Below are positions 12,828 through 24,968 of a DNA stretch of 64,000 bases, piece by piece. The DNA comes from Manis javanica (lineage: Eukaryota > Chordata > Mammalia > Pholidota > Manidae). Below the pieces are notes generated by a model that was not told where the DNA came from, made no database searches, and saw only the letters and a list, made by a program, of their open reading frames with translations. The stretch is from NCBI RefSeq assembly GCF_040802235.1, contig NC_133167.1, positions 48,476,001 to 48,540,000 of the forward strand, in the 5' to 3' direction. Within the stretch, counting starts at the first letter, position 1; each line of letters begins with the position of its first letter. A program made the position numbers and the translations under genes.

Positions 12828-13110
12828 AATGATTGTGAAATCAGTTGATACATGTCTTTCTCTGCCTGGCTTATTTCACTGAGCATAATACCCTGTAGCT
12901 CCATAGCACACATAATGTATTGGGGGCGAGAAAAGGGAAAGGCAGTATAGCACAGAGAAGACAAGTAGTGACTCTATAGCATCTTACTATGCTGATGGAC
13001 AGTGACTGTAGTGGGGTATGTGGAGGGGACTTGATAATGGGGGGAATATAGTAACCACAATGTTGCTCATGTAAGTGTATATTAATGATGCCAAAAAAAA
13101 TGATTGTGAA
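12828..13110 (+). mobile_element. Inverted (twin-primed) short L1 insertion
   Basis: The left part (about 12840-12905) is antisense L1 ORF2 end ('tctttctctgcctggcttat', 'ttcactgagcataatacc'). The right part (about 12940-13090) is sense L1 3' UTR ('caagtagtgactctatagc', 'gatggacagtgactgtagt', 'aaccacaatgttgctcat') ending in an A-run. A perfect 12-bp repeat, aatgattgtgaa, flanks the pair at 12828-12839 and 13099-13110. Opposite orientations inside one duplication are the signature of twin priming. Confidence 0.85.
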
Positions 13111-14176
13111 GTAGATTAGTCATGGATACATAATACCTATGTCATTTTTCTCTTTTATTTTGAAGAGGAGAGAACTGCTTTTCGTTTTCTAAACTAGAAT
13201 TATTTTAACCAATGGTGAAATTAGTTGATATCACAAAATAGAAATGGTAAATAAAAATTATGTATTTTGTGTTGTTGGCCAGTTGCAGGACTTGGTAAAT
13301 TAATGGGGGAAGACTTAAAAAAAAGACAATTAAAAAATTCAAGTAATAGACATAATCCTGTGATAGGATAGAAGTACTGTCAGAAGAAATGGATTAGAGA
13401 GAGGAAAAAATGTTTGTATTTACTTCTGAGGGCCAGGGAACCTAGGTACCACCTCTGGTCAGTCAGATTATTAATTTATGTCACATTATTGGCCCTGAGC
13501 AAAGTGAAGCGTGTGAAGCCTTTACACCTCAAACCTTCACGCTCTCCCCCTTTCACTTCCAGGAGGGGTTCAAAAGAGAAGTTCAGATAAGAGATTCTAG
13601 ATGTAGTTCTACTGTTCTTTAATATCTGCTTCAACTGCTAGATTTTGCAGTTAGTCTTGGCCAGTTTCTTCAAGTATGAGGAAAATGAATAACAATTCCC
13701 AAGTGTTGTTGAAGGTAACATAAAGAAGTTTAAGTAATAATTACAGAGCTGGTTTTCTGGAATTTTCCAAATTATATTTCTGTCAGAGAAAATTTAACAC
13801 ATGAAAAATATATGTGGACTTTTACAATTTGAGGCAGTTATAATTGATTATATTAATCACTAATCCCATAGTGCTGACCCTATTGCATTTTATGGCCTCT
13901 ACTGTTATGTAAATTATAATTTTGATGTGAATACTTCTCCTTTTTGACTAGCATTTCTGCCTAAGTTGACATGATTTTATAAAAGTTTTAGATTTACCCA
14001 GCTTCCAAATTTTACAGTTTAATTTTTGTAAGCAATATAAGAAACATGCTTTACCAGTACATGGCACAAAAAAGGGACAATACCTGAAGGGGCAGTGGAT
14101 AATTCTACCCAAATAAATTATCGAGAGTCCAAGAATGCTTACATCCTAATAAGATAGGAAAATGTTGATATTCTTA
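13111..14176. other. Unique DNA
   Basis: No recognisable repeat or coding signal; AT-rich with scattered short A and T runs. Confidence 0.45.
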
Positions 14177-14483
14177 CTTTTAACACTTTATTTTTATTTA
14201 TTTTTTATGCAGGTATCATTGGTATGCAATCTTATGCATATGTTTTCACATGAGCAACATTGTGGTTACTACATTCCCCCCTATTATCAAGTCTCCACCA
14301 CATACCCCATTACAGTCACTGTCCATCAGTGTAGTAAGATGCTATAGAGTCACTACTTGTCTTCTCTGTGCTATACTGCCTTCCCTGTACCCCCCCATAT
14401 TATTTGTGCTAATCATAATGCTCCTTAATCCCCTCATCCCTCCCTTCCCACCCACCCTCCCCAGCCCCTTCTTTTAACACTTT
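14177..14483 (-). mobile_element. 5'-truncated L1 3' UTR with perfect target-site duplication
   Basis: Antisense L1 tail of about 280 bp, starting with T-rich sequence (its poly(A)) and ending inside the pyrimidine-rich tract 'cccaccctccccagccccttc'-like region (purine/G-rich in element sense). The 13-bp repeat cttttaacacttt stands at 14177-14189 and 14471-14483. Only non-coding 3' UTR is present. Confidence 0.9.
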
Positions 14484-14910
14484 TTATAATGGATGTTATA
14501 TATTTACTATGGTCCATTTTTTTCTTTCATAAAGATTTAGATATATTAGATCTAAATCTTTATATCTAATGTTTTCACTTTTCATCATACAGAATCTGAA
14601 TCAGAACTTTACTTTAGTACATTAGTATAGTTCTGTTTGGTACATCATTACAGTGAAATGTTTTAGTTAATATGTAATATAGAACCAACTATAAACATAT
14701 TTAAAATCATCTTGGTGAAATAAAGATTAAGTCAAAGATTATAAAAAAAATCTTATCACTCACCTCTTGCATTATGTTGAAATGACATTCAAGCCATTTA
14801 ACAGAAATATAGTCAGCAGGTATTATTTATAGACTTCATCAACTGTAAGCAACTGGGTTTCATTTTTGTAGCAATACCCTTTGGCAAGTGTATCATATAT
14901 TTCAGAAATT
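14484..14910. other. Unique AT-rich DNA with a short hairpin
   Basis: Nothing recognisable except the inverted repeat at 14531-14561, listed separately. Confidence 0.45.
14531..14561. repeat. 12-bp inverted repeat
   Basis: Arms aaagatttagat (14531-14542) and atctaaatcttt (14550-14561) are perfectly complementary around a 7-base loop. AT-rich hairpins arise easily by chance, but a perfect 12-bp arm is worth recording. No function is implied. Confidence 0.8.
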
Positions 14911-15079
14911 AAAAATAACTTCTTACAAGTAATGACTCTATAGCATTTTACTACACTGATAGACAGTGACTGCGGTGCGGGGTGGACTGAATGTGGAAAC
15001 TACAATATTGTTCATGTGAAACTTTTGTAAGATTGTATATCAATGATATTTTAATAATAATAAAAATAATGTCTTAAAG
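14911..15079 (+). mobile_element. Short sense L1 3'-UTR insertion
   Basis: About 130 bp of L1 3' UTR ('aatgactctatagcatttta', 'gatagacagtgactgcgg', 'gattgtatatcaatgatat') ending in an A-rich tail. Similar flanks (aaaaataacttcttacaag at 14911-14929, aaaaataatgtcttaaag at 15062-15079) look like a decayed target-site duplication. Confidence 0.7.
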
Positions 15080-15864
15080 CAAATTCTTTTGCGATATACC
15101 ATGCTAACAAGGAGACAGGGAATTAATGTTTGAAATAAAATGAACATATTAAAATGTGCAATTCTGAGTTTCAATAAAAATTAGAAAAAAGGGAGTAATA
15201 AGGTTACAACAAAGCAACTACTTTTCTACATATTGAATAATATCTTCAGGAACCAAACCTAATTGGTCTAAATAAAAAATGAGCTAATAATAATCTTTAA
15301 AGATAGAATATAGGAATGCAGATAATTGCTTGTGTTCCTTTGAAATACTAAGTGGTATTCTTTTTCATCTTCATTTCCAAAAGGAAATATTCAAGCTACT
15401 TATGTCTAATGAATTAATGTGAACTCAAAATTAAGCTTTTTATTTCCTTCTCAGCATATTCAATTGTTAAATATAAATGACAAGTCAATTCTTAACACCC
15501 CTGGAATTAAATTGGGGGAAGTGGAGGAGTATCAATGATAGTCCTGTTGACTTTGATTGGGGCAAAAGTTTAGCAATGCCCTGAATTAAGTATTATAAAT
15601 GGAATGTTTATATTAGCAAGCTATAATCATTCAGAAACATGAACTCCAGCAAAGTATCTATAAGTTAAGATGTAATCTATTTTTAAAACAGCAATACAAA
15701 TTATTTATGTCTTCATTCTGCATCCCACTGCTGGCTCTGTTGTATTTGACCTTGCTTAATCCTCCAAAGCCATTTAGGTTCCACTTTTCCCATCTTTATT
15801 TTATATTATTATGGGACATGGATTGGCAAAGAAGATACATTCCAATAAATTTTTATTTTAGAAA
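15080..15864. other. Unique AT-rich DNA
   Basis: No recognisable element. The open frame at 15707-15916 has no family features. Confidence 0.45.
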
Positions 15865-16215
15865 TTTTATCACAAAGAATAGGTCTATTTCTGATTCTGC
15901 CACTTACCAGCTATGAGATGTTCAGAGTCACCGGTGAGATAACATCTGAGCTGAGACCTGAATGGTGAAAAGGAGCCAGTTCTACAGAATTCAGGAGAAA
16001 CTAATTATGTGCAGAGGGAACTAATTAAAGGCAAAGTTGAGAATGAATTTAGAGTGTTGAAGAACAGAGAGAAGGTCTGTGTGGCTGGAGTGTAGTGAGT
16101 TTGGGAGAGACCAGGATGGGATAAAAGTGAAGAGGCAGTGGGTGGATCATGTTGGCTTTTGTGCATCACAGTTCGGATTCTGAATTTTATTCTTAGGATA
16201 ATGAGAAAAACAACC
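15865..16215. repeat. Short MIR-like piece joined to an ancient interspersed repeat
   Basis: 'ctgattctgccacttaccag' followed by 'ctatgagatg' is the conserved MIR core. The text that follows ('aacatctgagctgagacctg', 'gtgtggctggagtgtagtg', 'ttattcttaggataatgag') is the same unnamed repeat type as 365-860. Confidence 0.5.
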
Positions 16216-16389
16216 ACTGAAGATTTAGCATATTTTTTCATTGTGAAATAGATCATATACATCAAAGAGTGTGCATCTACCCCTCAGCTTGAGAAATAGA
16301 ACGTTGTCTATCCTACCAAACAATGCTAAAGCCTGCCCACTCCCTTCCCAACAGGGTTCTCCTCCCTCCCTCCTCAACAGCCTCAAGTT

Positions 16390-17130
16390 TATCATTTGCA
16401 TTCCCTAGATGTTTTTTCTAGTTATTTCATGTGCTACAAATCCATACTTTAGTTTTCCCTTTTTGAACGATAAATATTGGATTCACACTGTATATATTCT
16501 TCTGTGACTTGCTTTTTTTTTTCACTCTCTAGAGAATTGTTGGATGTGCATTTCCACCAGAGAATTGTTGGATGTGCATTTCCACCTTTAGAAGGAAATA
16601 GCAAGTTTTCCCAAGTGACTGCATCATTTTACATGTGCACCAGCAGAGGATGAGTCTACTTCTTCATTTCCTCTCTAACACTTGGTATTGTAAAATTTTA
16701 ATTTTTTGAAACCAAATGGGTTTCTCTAGATGTCAATTAGGTTAAACATATTTTTATGCTTTTTTGGGGATTCTTTGTCTTTCCTTATTAGTTTGTAGAT
16801 GTGTTTGGTTTTAAGACATATTCTAAATATGAGCCTTTTTAGTTTTATTTGTTGTAGATATTGTTCATCATATGGCTTTTCTTTTAATTATCTCAGTAAT
16901 GTCTTTTGGAGAACATACATTCTTAATTTAATGTAGTCTAATTATGAACCATTACTTTTATGGTTTATGCTTATATAATCTTGTTTAAAAGACTTTTAAT
17001 ACCCCAAGTCATGAATTTTTTTCTCCTATATTATCTTCTAAAAGTTTTATTATATTGCCTTTTACACATATGTACAATTACTCTGAATCCATTTTAGTGT
17101 GTAGTCTGAGATCAACTTTCTTTTTTTCCT
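16390..17130 (-). repeat. Old antisense L1 fragment
   Basis: Antisense L1 blocks are visible in order: 'gactgcatcattttacatg', 'accagcagaggatgag', 'tctaacacttggtattg', 'tcttctaaaagttttatt' and 'gaatccattttagtgtgta'. Strongly diverged and without coding capacity. Confidence 0.65.
16531..16586. repeat. Perfect 28-bp tandem duplication
   Basis: Two adjacent identical 28-base units (16531-16558 and 16559-16586), each beginning agagaattgttggatg and ending catttccacc. Perfect identity inside a heavily diverged old L1 shows the duplication is much younger than its host. Confidence 0.95.
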
Positions 17131-17984
17131 CATATGAATTTACAATTATATGCAGCTTCGGCTAACTCTGACTCATAATTGATTAATTACTTACATGTTT
17201 AGCAATATGTTTAATTGAAAAAACTTATCCCTTAATCAGTCCTCTGTTTTGCTGTACTTTATAAATCAAGAGTCCACATGTGTGTGCGTACACACATACA
17301 CACACATTAATTGACACCCCTTTGGCATTAATCTTTCTTTTTACTTTTATTTTTCAGCCTTTACTTTTCTGAATTTTTATTTTAATATATTAGATGTGTT
17401 GCCTGTTCTCTTTTGGAGGGAGACTTGGTGTGCATTTTCTGAAAATCAGAAATGGTTTATTAGTTCAATTCTGGACAACTCTTGATTATTAACTCTTTAC
17501 CTATTACTTTTCACTCACTCTGTATATTATCTCCTCTGGATCTCCAGTGATAGGTATGTTAGTTGGACAATTTCACTTGATCTTCTATATCTTCTAATCT
17601 GTTTAAAAATATTTCATCTTTTTCTCTCAGTCAATTTATTAAATTTGTTTTTCAGGTTAGTAGTTTTCAAATATGACCAACCTGATTAATCCAAGCATTA
17701 AGCTTGTAACATCCATTACTGTTTAAATTTCTAGATATATACAAATGGTTATTTTCCTAATCTGCCTGGAATATACAGATAATCTTTTATTTTTGTCTTC
17801 TTCTCAACCCCTTCTTTTTGTTTCTTTAAACATATTAAGCATGTATGTTTTCTATTGTTTTTCTCATAATTCCATATGTCCAGTAATTGTGAATCACTAT
17901 TATTCTGTACCGTGTGGCCCTTGCTAACTATTATTCGTGATTTCTTGTTTCCTTCTGAGTTTAGTGATTTTTTTACTGTGAGTT
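17131..17984 (-). repeat. Possible continuation of old antisense LINE
   Basis: T-rich text with LINE-like phrases continues from the fragment to the left, but I cannot assign clear L1 blocks. A short (TG)/(CA) patch stands near 17278-17307. It could equally be unique DNA. Confidence 0.3.
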
Positions 17985-18350
17985 TGACAGAGTATTATGA
18001 CCTTCAAAGATATGTATGTCCAAATCCCCGAACCTGTGGATATGTTACTCTACATGGCAAAGGGACTTTGCAGATGTGATTAACATTATGGACCTCAAAA
18101 TGGGGAGATTATCCTAGTATATTTGGGTTGGGCCAAGGCTGATTACATTAAATTTATAAGCTGAAGAGAAAGGAAGAAGAGAAAGCAGGAGAGATGACAC
18201 ATGAGAAGGGAGAGACCCACCATTACTGTCCTTGAAGATGAAGGGAAACATGAGCCAAGGAATGCCAGCAGCCTCCAGAAGCTGAAAATGAGCATCAGCT
18301 GACAGCAGCAAAGGATGAGGTCCTTGGTCCCAAAAGGATGAACACCGTCC
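17985..18350 (+). repeat. MLT1-type ERVL-MaLR LTR, sense
   Basis: Sense MLT1 blocks in order: 'gtccaaatccccgaacctgt', 'ggatatgttactctacatgg', 'aaagggactttgcagatgtg', 'atggggagattatcctag', 'agccaaggaatgccagcag' and 'cctccagaagctga'. An old solitary LTR with no internal genes beside it. Confidence 0.85.
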
Positions 18351-20153
18351 TAAGTTGGAGATTATATTTGCTTTGGTTTTAACAATATATACTTATCATA
18401 TACTGCATTAAAGGTAAACTATTTTCTTTTAAATTTTTTAGAGAAGGTTGTCAGACTTCCAGTTTCTACTCTGACTTGGAAGTTACCACTTCCATCCTCA
18501 CAATAGGATAAACACTGAACAAACTGAAAAATCAACAAGTCTTCTTAGATTCATTAGAGAAATTAGGCTAAATGGCAAATTTATGCCCAAATAAAATGGA
18601 GAAATAGGTTAACACAGACGATCACAGCTTATGGGGAATAGAAACTGCAAGAGCTGGTAACTGATAGGAATTTATGATAGTGATTAGCAAATTTCTGGAA
18701 CCTGAACACAGACCTTCTTAGACTTAGAAACTACTGGGGCCTAGTCTTAGAGAGGACTGCCACAGTTTTGTGAGTTTCATATCAAGGGTCTCCATCAAGT
18801 GCTCATGGTGAAGATTTGAGAAAAATTCTTCCTGTTTATGGCAAATTGAGGTGAAAAGTAACCATTTTGAAATATGCCCAGAAAGTTCTGTTCATTGTAA
18901 CAAAGTCCTGTCCTCAATGGAAAATATTTTACTATAATCTAACTGACCTGGAGAAGGAGAAATAGTGAACTCCAGGCCCATCTAGTGTTCCTGACTCAGC
19001 TTGAATAAATGAGAAGCACTTGTAAAGGTTACAGTCTAAGGGTCCAGGACCATTAAAAGGATGAGCCTATAGAACACAGCCCTTCTCACCACACCTGACA
19101 AGTGTATCAATAGGGCTTCTGTGCAGTGGGATTACAGCTGAAAGAACTGGAAAACTCAGACTCTATTTAAGACTAATATATATATAATCCTTTCAAGTGC
19201 CTATGGAGCTTTCACCAAGATAGGCTACATTCTACACCATAAAACACACCTAGCAAACTTAAGAGAGTAGAGACTATCCAAAGCATGTTCTCAGATCACA
19301 ATGGAACTAAACTAGAAATAGGGAAAAAAAGACAACTGGACAATCCAAAAATATTTGGAGATTAAATAATACACTTCTAAATAATAAATGGGCCAAAAAT
19401 GTCTCAAGAAATTTAAAAATATTTTGAACCAGATGAAAATGAAAATACAACTTATCAAGTTGTTGGATGTAGTGAGAACAGTGTTTAGAAAGAAATTTAT
19501 AGCACTGAATGTGTATATTTAAAAAAAATAAAATCTAGAAGTTACTCACCTAAGCTTACACTTTAGAAACTAGAAAAAAAAGAACAAATTAAGCAGAAGA
19601 TGAGAGATAATACAAATTAGAGTAGAAATCAGTGAAATTAAAGAGGAAGTCAATAGAGAAAAGTCAATGAAACCAAAACGTGGTTCCATGAAAAGATAAT
19701 AAAGCTCATAAACCTTTGGCTCAGTTAATGAAAAACAAAGAATATACCAATTACAAATATCAAATATGAAAGAGGAGCCATCACTAATAATCCCATGGAC
19801 ATTAAAGTGATAATAAAGGAATATAGTAGACAATTCTGTGCCCATGAATTTGATAACTCAGATGAAAAGGACAACCAATTCCTTGAAAGATGCAATATAA
19901 CAAAACTCATAGAAGGAGAATTAGATAATCTGAATAGGTGGTATCTGTTAAATAAATCAAATCAATAATTAATAACATTAAACAAAGTACCAGGCCATGA
20001 TGGTTTCACTGGTGAATTCTACAAAACGTTTAAGGATGAAGTGACACCGATTCTGTACAATTATCCTCTGGAAAAGAGAAGCACAGAGAACACTTCATAA
20101 ATAATTCTATGAGGACAGCATCATTCTAATACTGTGATAAAATAAGTTATAAG

Positions 20154-20193
20154 AAATATATATCTGGTCATTCATATGACCAGATATATATTT
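20154..20193. repeat. Perfect 18-bp inverted repeat with 4-base loop
   Basis: Arms aaatatatatctggtcat (20154-20171) and atgaccagatatatattt (20176-20193) are fully complementary around TCAT. It sits at the left edge of the insertion that breaks the old L1. Confidence 0.95.
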
Positions 20194-21030
20194 TCCAGGT
20201 ACATTTGGTCTTCGTCCACAGTTCCTGAAAATACAGCACTCCTAAAGGTGAAATAGGTTTTTTCATGTTAATGAGAGACTTTGGATCCCTCACCCAAGGG
20301 TAGGGGCAGGAGGCTAAATTAGCCAAAGGCCAGTAATTTAGTCAGTCATTACTATGCAGTGAAGCTGTCACAAAATCCATGAGAAGAGCTCACTCTCTTT
20401 GCCCTGCTTTGCCTGCTTTGCTTGGCTGGATCCTGCTTCTTGGTCAGAGAGCATCTGTGCTTGGGGAACCAGAACGCCTCCTCGTGCCACTGAGCCGGGT
20501 CCCAAGCTCGACGAGGACAGAAGCTCCTTTATTTGGGACCTTGTCCTGTGTCTCTCTTCATCTGGCTGTTAACTTGTATCCTTTATGATATCCTTTATCA
20601 AACTAGTAAATGTAAGTGTTCTCCTGAGCTCTGTGAGCCGCTCTAGCAAATTAATTGAACCTCCCATCAGTAGCCAGTAGGTCAGAAGCACAGGTAACTA
20701 ACTGCCTAGGGCTTGCAACCAGCATCTGGAGTTGGGGGTCGAGGGCAGTTCTGTAGGATGGGGTCCTTAACCTGGGAATCTGGTGCTGTCTGTGGGCAGA
20801 TAGCATTGGAATTAAGTTTAGTTCTCCAAAACCCTGCTGGTGTTGGAGAGTTGCTTGGTGTAAGTATGTGTGGGAAGACCCCCTCCCACATACTTACACA
20901 CATTGAAAACAAGACCAGCTACTCAAATGAAGTTATATAACTACTACTGCTGTGTGTAATATTATTGTTATACATATATGTGGGGAAAAATACACGATTG
21001 CATTTGGTTTTGGAAGCGTTGAACTGGCAA
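20194..21030 (+). mobile_element. LTR-like insertion inside the old L1, family not assigned
   Basis: The L1 text stops near 20145 and resumes near 21030. Between them lies non-L1, relatively GC-rich sequence with the look of a mammalian LTR: 'tttggatccctcacccaagg', 'tcctttatttgggaccttgt' and 'gagctctgtgagccgctcta' followed by 'gcaaattaattgaacc'. The 'ctgtgaRYC-ttctagYaaatt' style block recurs at 59240-59270. An imperfect inverted repeat (20858-20875 against 20884-20899) lies near its right end. No viral gene is present. The exact ends and target-site duplication are unclear. Confidence 0.5.
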
Positions 21031-22245
21031 ATACCAAACCATATAAAGACATTACAAGAAAGAAAAACTACAGAACAGTATCTTTCATGAACGTACCTGT
21101 AAAAATCCTCACCAAAATATTAGCAAAATTGAAGCCAATAATGTAAAAATAAATCCTAAGTAGGATTTATCCCAGGCATGCCAAACTGGTTCAATATTTA
21201 AAAATCAGTTAATGTAATTCATCACACTAACAGACTAAAGAAAAAAATCATATCATATTAATAAATGCAACAAAGCCAAAACAAAATTGAACTCTCATTC
21301 TTGATAAAAACCTAAGACATTGGAAATAGAGGAAACTTCTTCAGTTTGATTAAAAAAGCCATGTGAAACCCTAGAGCTAACATCACATATAATGGTGAGA
21401 AACTATATACTCTCCACCTGAAACCATGAACCAAGACAATGGTGTCTCCTCTCACCATTCATATTCACCGCTGTACTGAATTTTGTAGCTAAAAGACCAA
21501 GAAAAATCAATAAAAGATATACAGATTGTGAAGGAAGAAATAGCACTTTGTGCACACATGGCATGATTTTCAGGTAAAAATCCTCAAAAATCCTGGAATT
21601 AGTGATTATAGCAAGGTTACAGGGTGCAAAGTTGTTAATATATAAAAGTCAATTGATTTTATATATAGCATCTTTGAACAATGTGAATTTGAAATTAAAA
21701 ACACATTGCAATTTATAGTAGCACCAAAGTAAAATACTTCAGTATATATCTAACATATACAAGGTCAATATGAGGAAAACCTCAAAACTCTGACAAACGA
21801 AATCTAAGAAGTTCTAAATAAGTGCAGTGATAGTCCGTGTCAATGGATAGAAGGACTTAATATCATTAAGATGTTAGTTATTCCTAACTTAAGTAATAGA
21901 TTCAGTGAAATCCCAATCAAAATCTCAGCAGATGATTTTGTGGATATTGGAAACTGGTACTACCATTTGCCTGGAGTGGCAAAAGACCCAGAATAGCCAA
22001 CACAGTATTGAAGGAGAAGGATGGAGTTAAAGTACTGACAAGGCCCGACTTCAAAATTTCCTGTAAAGCTCTAGTAATTGAGACAATGTAGCACTGAAGA
22101 AAGAATAGACTAATAGATCAATGGAGCCAAATAGAGAGCCCAAAAATAGACCCACACAAATAGAATTAACTGATCTTTGACAAAGGAGCCAGGGCAATTC
22201 AATGAAGAAAGGATAATTTTTTTTTTTTTGAGGGCATCTCTCATA

Positions 22246-22251
22246 TTTATT
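22246..22251 (-). promoter_or_regulatory. Polyadenylation signal of the composite element
   Basis: AATAAA on the minus strand stands 16 bases before the terminal A-run (22229 leftward). This shows that the copied RNA ended at a genuine cleavage site, probably supplied by the ERV-derived part. Confidence 0.8.
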
Positions 22252-23287
22252 GATCAAATGGTTGTTAACAACAAAATTCAGTATAAGGGGGTCAATGCTC
22301 AATGTACAATCATTAATCCATCTCAAGCCTAATTCTCATCAGTCTCCAATCTTCTGAAGCATAACGAACAAATTCTTACATGGTGAATGAATTCTTACAT
22401 AGTGAATAAATTCTTACATGGTGAACAGTACAAGGGCATTCATCACAGAAACTTTCGGTTTTGATCACGCATTATGACCTATAAACAATCAGGTTAAATA
22501 TGAATATTCGTTTGATTTTTGTACTTGATTTATATGTTGATCCCACATTTCTCCCTTTATTATTATTATTATTTTTATTTTTAATAAAATGCTGAAGTGG
22601 TAGGTAGATGCAAGATAAAGGTAGAAAACATAGTTTAGTGCTGTAAGAGGGCAAATGTAGATGATCAGATGATCAGGTGTGTGCCTATGGACTAAGTATT
22701 AATCCAGGCTAGACAAGGGCAGCAAAACATCCACGGATGCAGAAGATTTCTCTCAAAGCAGGGGGGGTGTGAGGTTCTGAGCCTCACCTCTGTTGATCCC
22801 CAAATTCTCACCTGATGGCCCCCCTGCGACTGTGCTTGTCTTAGGTTGTTCCTCCCTTGAGGAATCTTACCCGTCTCTGGCTAACCAGTCATCTTCCGGG
22901 GCCATACAGGGAAATGTAAAGTTGGTAAGTGAGAGAGAAGCCATATTGTTTGAAAAGGTTAGCTTTTTACTTCTTTGCAGATTTGTGCCCTGTGGCTTCT
23001 ATGCCCAGCACTTGTCTCGAGGTATCTATCACCTGGAGGAATTATGATACTCGGTAAATTCGATATGAGGCACGAATTCTATTTAAAGTTTGTAATTAGG
23101 AAGGAAGAAGAAAAGCTATAGATGTAGCATATGGAAGGAAACATGGGAGGATTGATTATTTCTTTGACATATCTTCTTGTAGAGTACCTTAAGTATGTAT
23201 AGGTTTTAAACTACTAACTAATTTGCACACACATATTAACTTAATAGGAATACGGTGACATAAACAAAGCAAATCTGTAATTACCAT

Positions 23288-23683
23288 TCATCTCCAGTGA
23301 AGCCAAGAAAACCATTTAGGCACCCTAGGCATTTGTGAAAATTTATCTATGATATGATGGGTATTGTCCAACTGTACTTGAACAGTCTGAGAAAAATCAG
23401 ACAAATTAAAGCAGCCCATTTCTGGGATCTGTTCACATCCCATATGTTCTTTTAACCGTAGATAGTCTATAGTCATGAGATTTTGGAGTGCTACAACTTG
23501 CACCCCTCCCAACTCCTGGTTGAGTTCCAACAGTACAGATCCAGTCAAATTCGTTGTCTCACTGTATGCACATGCCAGCCTAGACATCTCCCTCCCCATT
23601 TCTATGGCAAGTCCAGGAGACGGTGGGCTGGATGCAGCCACAGCCGCAGCATCGTCCGGATCCCTGTGGAGGCTTTTTGATGA
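23288..23683 (-). pseudogene. Degenerate retroviral env transmembrane-subunit remnant
   Basis: A reverse-strand frame open from 23683 to a stop at 23288 has the layout of the TM ectodomain of gamma-type endogenous retroviruses. Numbering from 23641, residues 12-50 form a heptad-like region with an N-glycosylation site (NLT, 31-33). LQN begins at 52, followed by an immunosuppressive-domain-like stretch. Two cysteines (69 and 77) stand where the C-x6-CC motif belongs, but the penultimate Cys is Gly. A Trp-rich membrane-proximal end (110, 113, 116) then runs into a stop before any membrane span. The surface subunit is missing upstream: only short broken frames lie between here and the A21 tract. 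It lacks the fusion peptide, membrane anchor and intact disulfide motif, so it is a fossil. Assignment is by motif order only. Confidence 0.65.
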
Positions 23684-24045
23684 TCATCCCCTGGCACGAG
23701 TCCTCCAGAGAGTGCTGATGCTGGAAGCTCCTCCTCATATCGTATCTTAGTTCATTTTCTGGGTATCCAAGCTAGGCCTTGATCTTCTGCATAGAAACAA
23801 ACAGACCCTTTGCCCACACTTTGACATGCCCTCTATACCACTGTGCAGAACTCATTGGAGGTCAGCACACAGTAACTGCTTTTTTTTTTTTTTTTTTTTT
23901 ATTAAGAGAAAGGAATATTATCAGAAAAGAGTACCTCCATAGCTGATTATCTGACACCCTTTAAGTGATCAACATTAAGGATATTTAAAGCATGCGTTGA
24001 TCTTTGATTTACCAATAGTTTTATCCTATCAAGGAGTAATCCCCC

Positions 24046-24183
<138 letters not shown>

Positions 24184-24826
24184 AAATTTTTAATGTACAC
24201 TTACATGAAGAATACTATGTTTACTATGCTCTCCCTATATCAGGTCCCCCCTAACAACCACATTACGGTTACTGTCCATTAGCTTAGCAAAATGTTGTAG
24301 AGTCACTACTTGTCCTCTCTGTATTGTGCAGCCCACCCTCCCCTTTCTCCCTCCCTCCCATGCATGCTAATCTTAATACCCCCTTCTTCTCCCCACCACC
24401 CTTATCCCTCCCTGCCCACCCATCCTCCCCAGTTCCAGAAAGGATAATTTTTAAAATATATGCTATGCTGGAACAACCAGTTGACATGCAAAAAAAAAAA
24501 AAAAATCTGGACACATTCCTTACACCTTTTCAAAAATTAACTCAAAAATGGGTCATGGCGTTCAATGAAAAACAAAACTATAAAACTTCTAGAAAATGAC
24601 AGGAGAAAATCTACATAACTGGTTTGGTGATGAATTATTAGGCACAACACCAACAGCAAGATCTACAAAAGAAATATTTATTAGTTGAACTTCATTAGAA
24701 TGAAAAACTCTGTGAAAGACAGGAGAATGAAAATACAAGTCTTAGACTTGGGGAAAGTATTTACAAAATACTTATCTGATCCAAGTGTAGAAAGAACTCT
24801 TAAAACTCAACAAGAAAACAATCCAA

Positions 24827-24968
24827 TTTAAAAACAGTTTGCCAGGACTTGATAATAAGGGTGAATGTAGTAACCACATTGTTTTTCTTGTGAAACCTTC
24901 ATAAGAGTGTATCTCAATGATACCTTAATAAAAAAAAAAAAGATTGTTTAAAAAAGAAAGTTTGCCAG
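24827..24968 (+). mobile_element. 100-bp L1 tail with target-site duplication
   Basis: A short sense L1 3' UTR ('gacttgataataagggtga', 'aaccttcataagagtgtat', 'ctcaatgataccttaata') with an A12 tail, inserted in the old L1. Flanks tttaaaaacagtttgccag (24827-24845) and the matching 24947-24968 differ by a small indel, and old L1 text continues on both sides. Confidence 0.85.

Noticed and set aside
23288..23683. Possibility of a functional captured env (syncytin-like) gene
   Set aside because: Surface subunit, membrane anchor and an intact cysteine motif are all missing, so only a fossil fragment is present.
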